A stretch of DNA of 50,923 bases, taken from Streptomyces hilarionis (GTDB lineage: Bacteria > Actinomycetota > Actinomycetes > Streptomycetales > Streptomycetaceae). The stretch is taken from NCBI RefSeq assembly GCF_024539675.1, contig NZ_JAHHIT010000073.1:1-50923 (forward strand). Reading direction: 5' to 3'. Positions within the stretch are counted from its first letter, which is position 1. The number at the start of each line of letters is the position of its first letter. This document shows, one piece after another, positions 50,043 to 50,923 of the stretch. The translations under genes were made by a program, and so were the position numbers. The notes under the pieces were generated by a model that worked only from the letters and a program-made list of their open reading frames with translations, did not search any database and was not told the origin of the DNA.

Positions 50043-50594
50043 ATGCCCCACACCCACCCAACCCCCGCCATGAACCAGGCCGCCCCGGCCGCCGCGCAGC
50101 CCGCGCCGCCGACGGCGCTGTCCCTCGAGGAACGCCTGGCGTTCATCAGCGCGGCGATGACCGTGCGGCTCGACGAAGCGAAGGTCGCCTACGAGGTCAA
50201 CACGGCGCACATCGACACCGAGCCCGTGGACCTGGCCGACGTCGTCACCGTCCCGCTGACCCCGACGCTCCAGCCACCGCCACAGTCCTCCCCGACCCCG
50301 GTCGCGGCTCTTCTGCAGCGCGCTCACCACCGGCTGCTCACCGGCGGCTGGTGCAAGGACGTCCTGGTCGACGAGGACGGCGCCCGCTGCATGCTCGGGG
50401 CCATCCGGATCGAGGCCCGCGGCGACAGCGGCCTCGAAGCCGACGCGGCCTCCGTGCTCCTGGACGCGATCCGCCGCAAGTTCGGCGACCACGTCGACTC
50501 CGTGCCCGCCTTCAACGACGCACACGGATCGGCCCGCACCCCGCTCCGCATGGTCGACCAGGCCGCCAGCCTCGCCGACGCCCGCGGCCTGTAA
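50043..50594 (+). CDS. DUF6197 family protein
   Basis: A 183-residue protein. After a Pro/Ala-rich start and LEERLAFISAAMTVRLDEAK comes AHHRLLTGGWCKDVLVDEDG, ARCMLGAIRIEARGDSG and VLLDAIRRKFGDHVDSVPAF, matching the DUF6197 family as I recall it (function unknown). CAGGAG precedes ATG 50043. Confidence 0.7.
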   Translation: MPHTHPTPAMNQAAPAAAQPAPPTALSLEERLAFISAAMTVRLDEAKVAYEVNTAHIDTEPVDLADVVTVPLTPTLQPPPQSSPTPVAALLQRAHHRLLTGGWCKDVLVDEDGARCMLGAIRIEARGDSGLEADAASVLLDAIRRKFGDHVDSVPAFNDAHGSARTPLRMVDQAASLADARGL

Positions 50595-50704
50595 GGCCCC
50601 GCCTGGCCACGGTGGTCAGTCGGCTGGGGTCCAGGTAGTCCGGCACCCGGTACTTCTGCGCCCACCACTTCCAGCCTCTTCACCCTTCACCGCTGACCCG
50701 CCGC

Positions 50705-50752
50705 CCTGCCCGGCCCTCGCCCCTGCCCCACTGCGGGCGAGGACCGGGCAGG
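50705..50752 (+). terminator. 18-bp stem hairpin with one mismatch
   Basis: CCTGCCCGGCCCTCGCCC (50705-50722) pairs with 50735-50752. It lies 110 bases past the DUF6197 gene stop. Confidence 0.7.
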
Positions 50753-50849
50753 CCGACCGGCCGCACTCCTCACTCCTTCCGCCCCGTCGACGGCCCTTCC
50801 GCCGGCGGGGCGCATCACTGCCCGCCATCACCCCTGTTGGAGGACACCC

Positions 50850-50923
50850 GTGCTCATTCCCCGCCCGCGCCGCCGGATCGGCCGGCCCCGCCCGCAGCGC
50901 CCCGGCCCCCGCTATCCCCAGCG
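50850..50923 (+). CDS. Start of a gene cut by the window end
   Basis: GTG 50850 has GGAGG 6 bases upstream. The 24 visible codons are Arg/Pro-rich (LIPRPRRRIGRPRPQRPG). Too short to identify. Confidence 0.5.
   Translation, partial: MLIPRPRRRIGRPRPQRPGPRYPQ

Noticed and set aside
47525..50146. 873-codon minus-strand frame opposite the translocase
   Set aside because: The plus strand has Walker motifs, ribosome binding sites and terminators. The minus frame is Gly/Val/Arg/His shadow sequence.
1..50923. CRISPR arrays, tRNA, rRNA, telomere-like terminal palindromes
   Set aside because: No regularly spaced identical repeats with unique spacers, no cloverleaf-like gene with CCA-adjacent acceptor, and no dense terminal palindromes were seen. 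A covariance-model search would be needed to be sure.

Overview
The window is high-GC DNA with strong third-position G/C, GGAGG-type ribosome binding sites, many GTG and some TTG starts, and gene families typical of Streptomyces (WhiB, Ku, DUF6233, DUF5999, DUF2637, DUF6197). The mix of conjugation genes, two unrelated replication-like loci, broken transposase and recombinase-linked genes and many orphan genes suggests a large plasmid or a mosaic chromosome arm. No rRNA, tRNA, CRISPR array or telomere was recognised. Family names come from reading the translations; no database search was possible.

Region 1 (1-10.3 kb) holds a partial Y-family polymerase, small Streptomyces genes and a ku gene cut in two. 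The first 16 Ku codons (7012-6965) are 4.27 kb from the rest of the gene (2690-1776). Between them lies an insertion (about 2691-6964) encoding two tyrosine recombinases with overlapping genes and a small HTH protein. A lamin-tail secreted protein, a DUF6417-like protein and a two-gene HTH/membrane operon follow.

Region 2 (10.3-21 kb) has a candidate replication locus: a RepL-like gene with a translationally coupled winged-helix gene (11.4-12.2 kb), a family of palindromes on both sides, and three GATCCC motifs at exact 22-bp steps. It is followed by endonuclease VII-like, RelE-like toxin/antitoxin, GIY-YIG-like and orphan genes, and by a junction near 20,095 where two divergent genes have both lost their 5' ends.

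Region 3 (21-30 kb) opens with a 646-residue protein made of eight zinc-ribbon repeats fused to a GIY-YIG-like nuclease domain. Then come orphan genes, a GNAT acetyltransferase, a decayed Tn3-family transposase tail and three separate fragments related to the dciA-like gene.

Region 4 (29.4-37.7 kb) carries a second replication-like module (a winged-helix protein followed by a DciA-like helicase loader), an XRE regulator, a HAD phosphatase and DUF1932 reductase converging on two kinase genes, and a GntR-UTRA regulator paired with a UTRA-only protein.

Region 5 (38-50.9 kb) is one long rightward block: a WhiB regulator, small accessory proteins and conjugation genes, including a coiled-coil DUF2637 membrane protein, a large disordered protein and an FtsK/TraB-like DNA translocase, separated by strong hairpin terminators. 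Inside the DUF2637 gene is a 530-bp tract with 27 GTAC sites, a candidate cis-acting DNA array.
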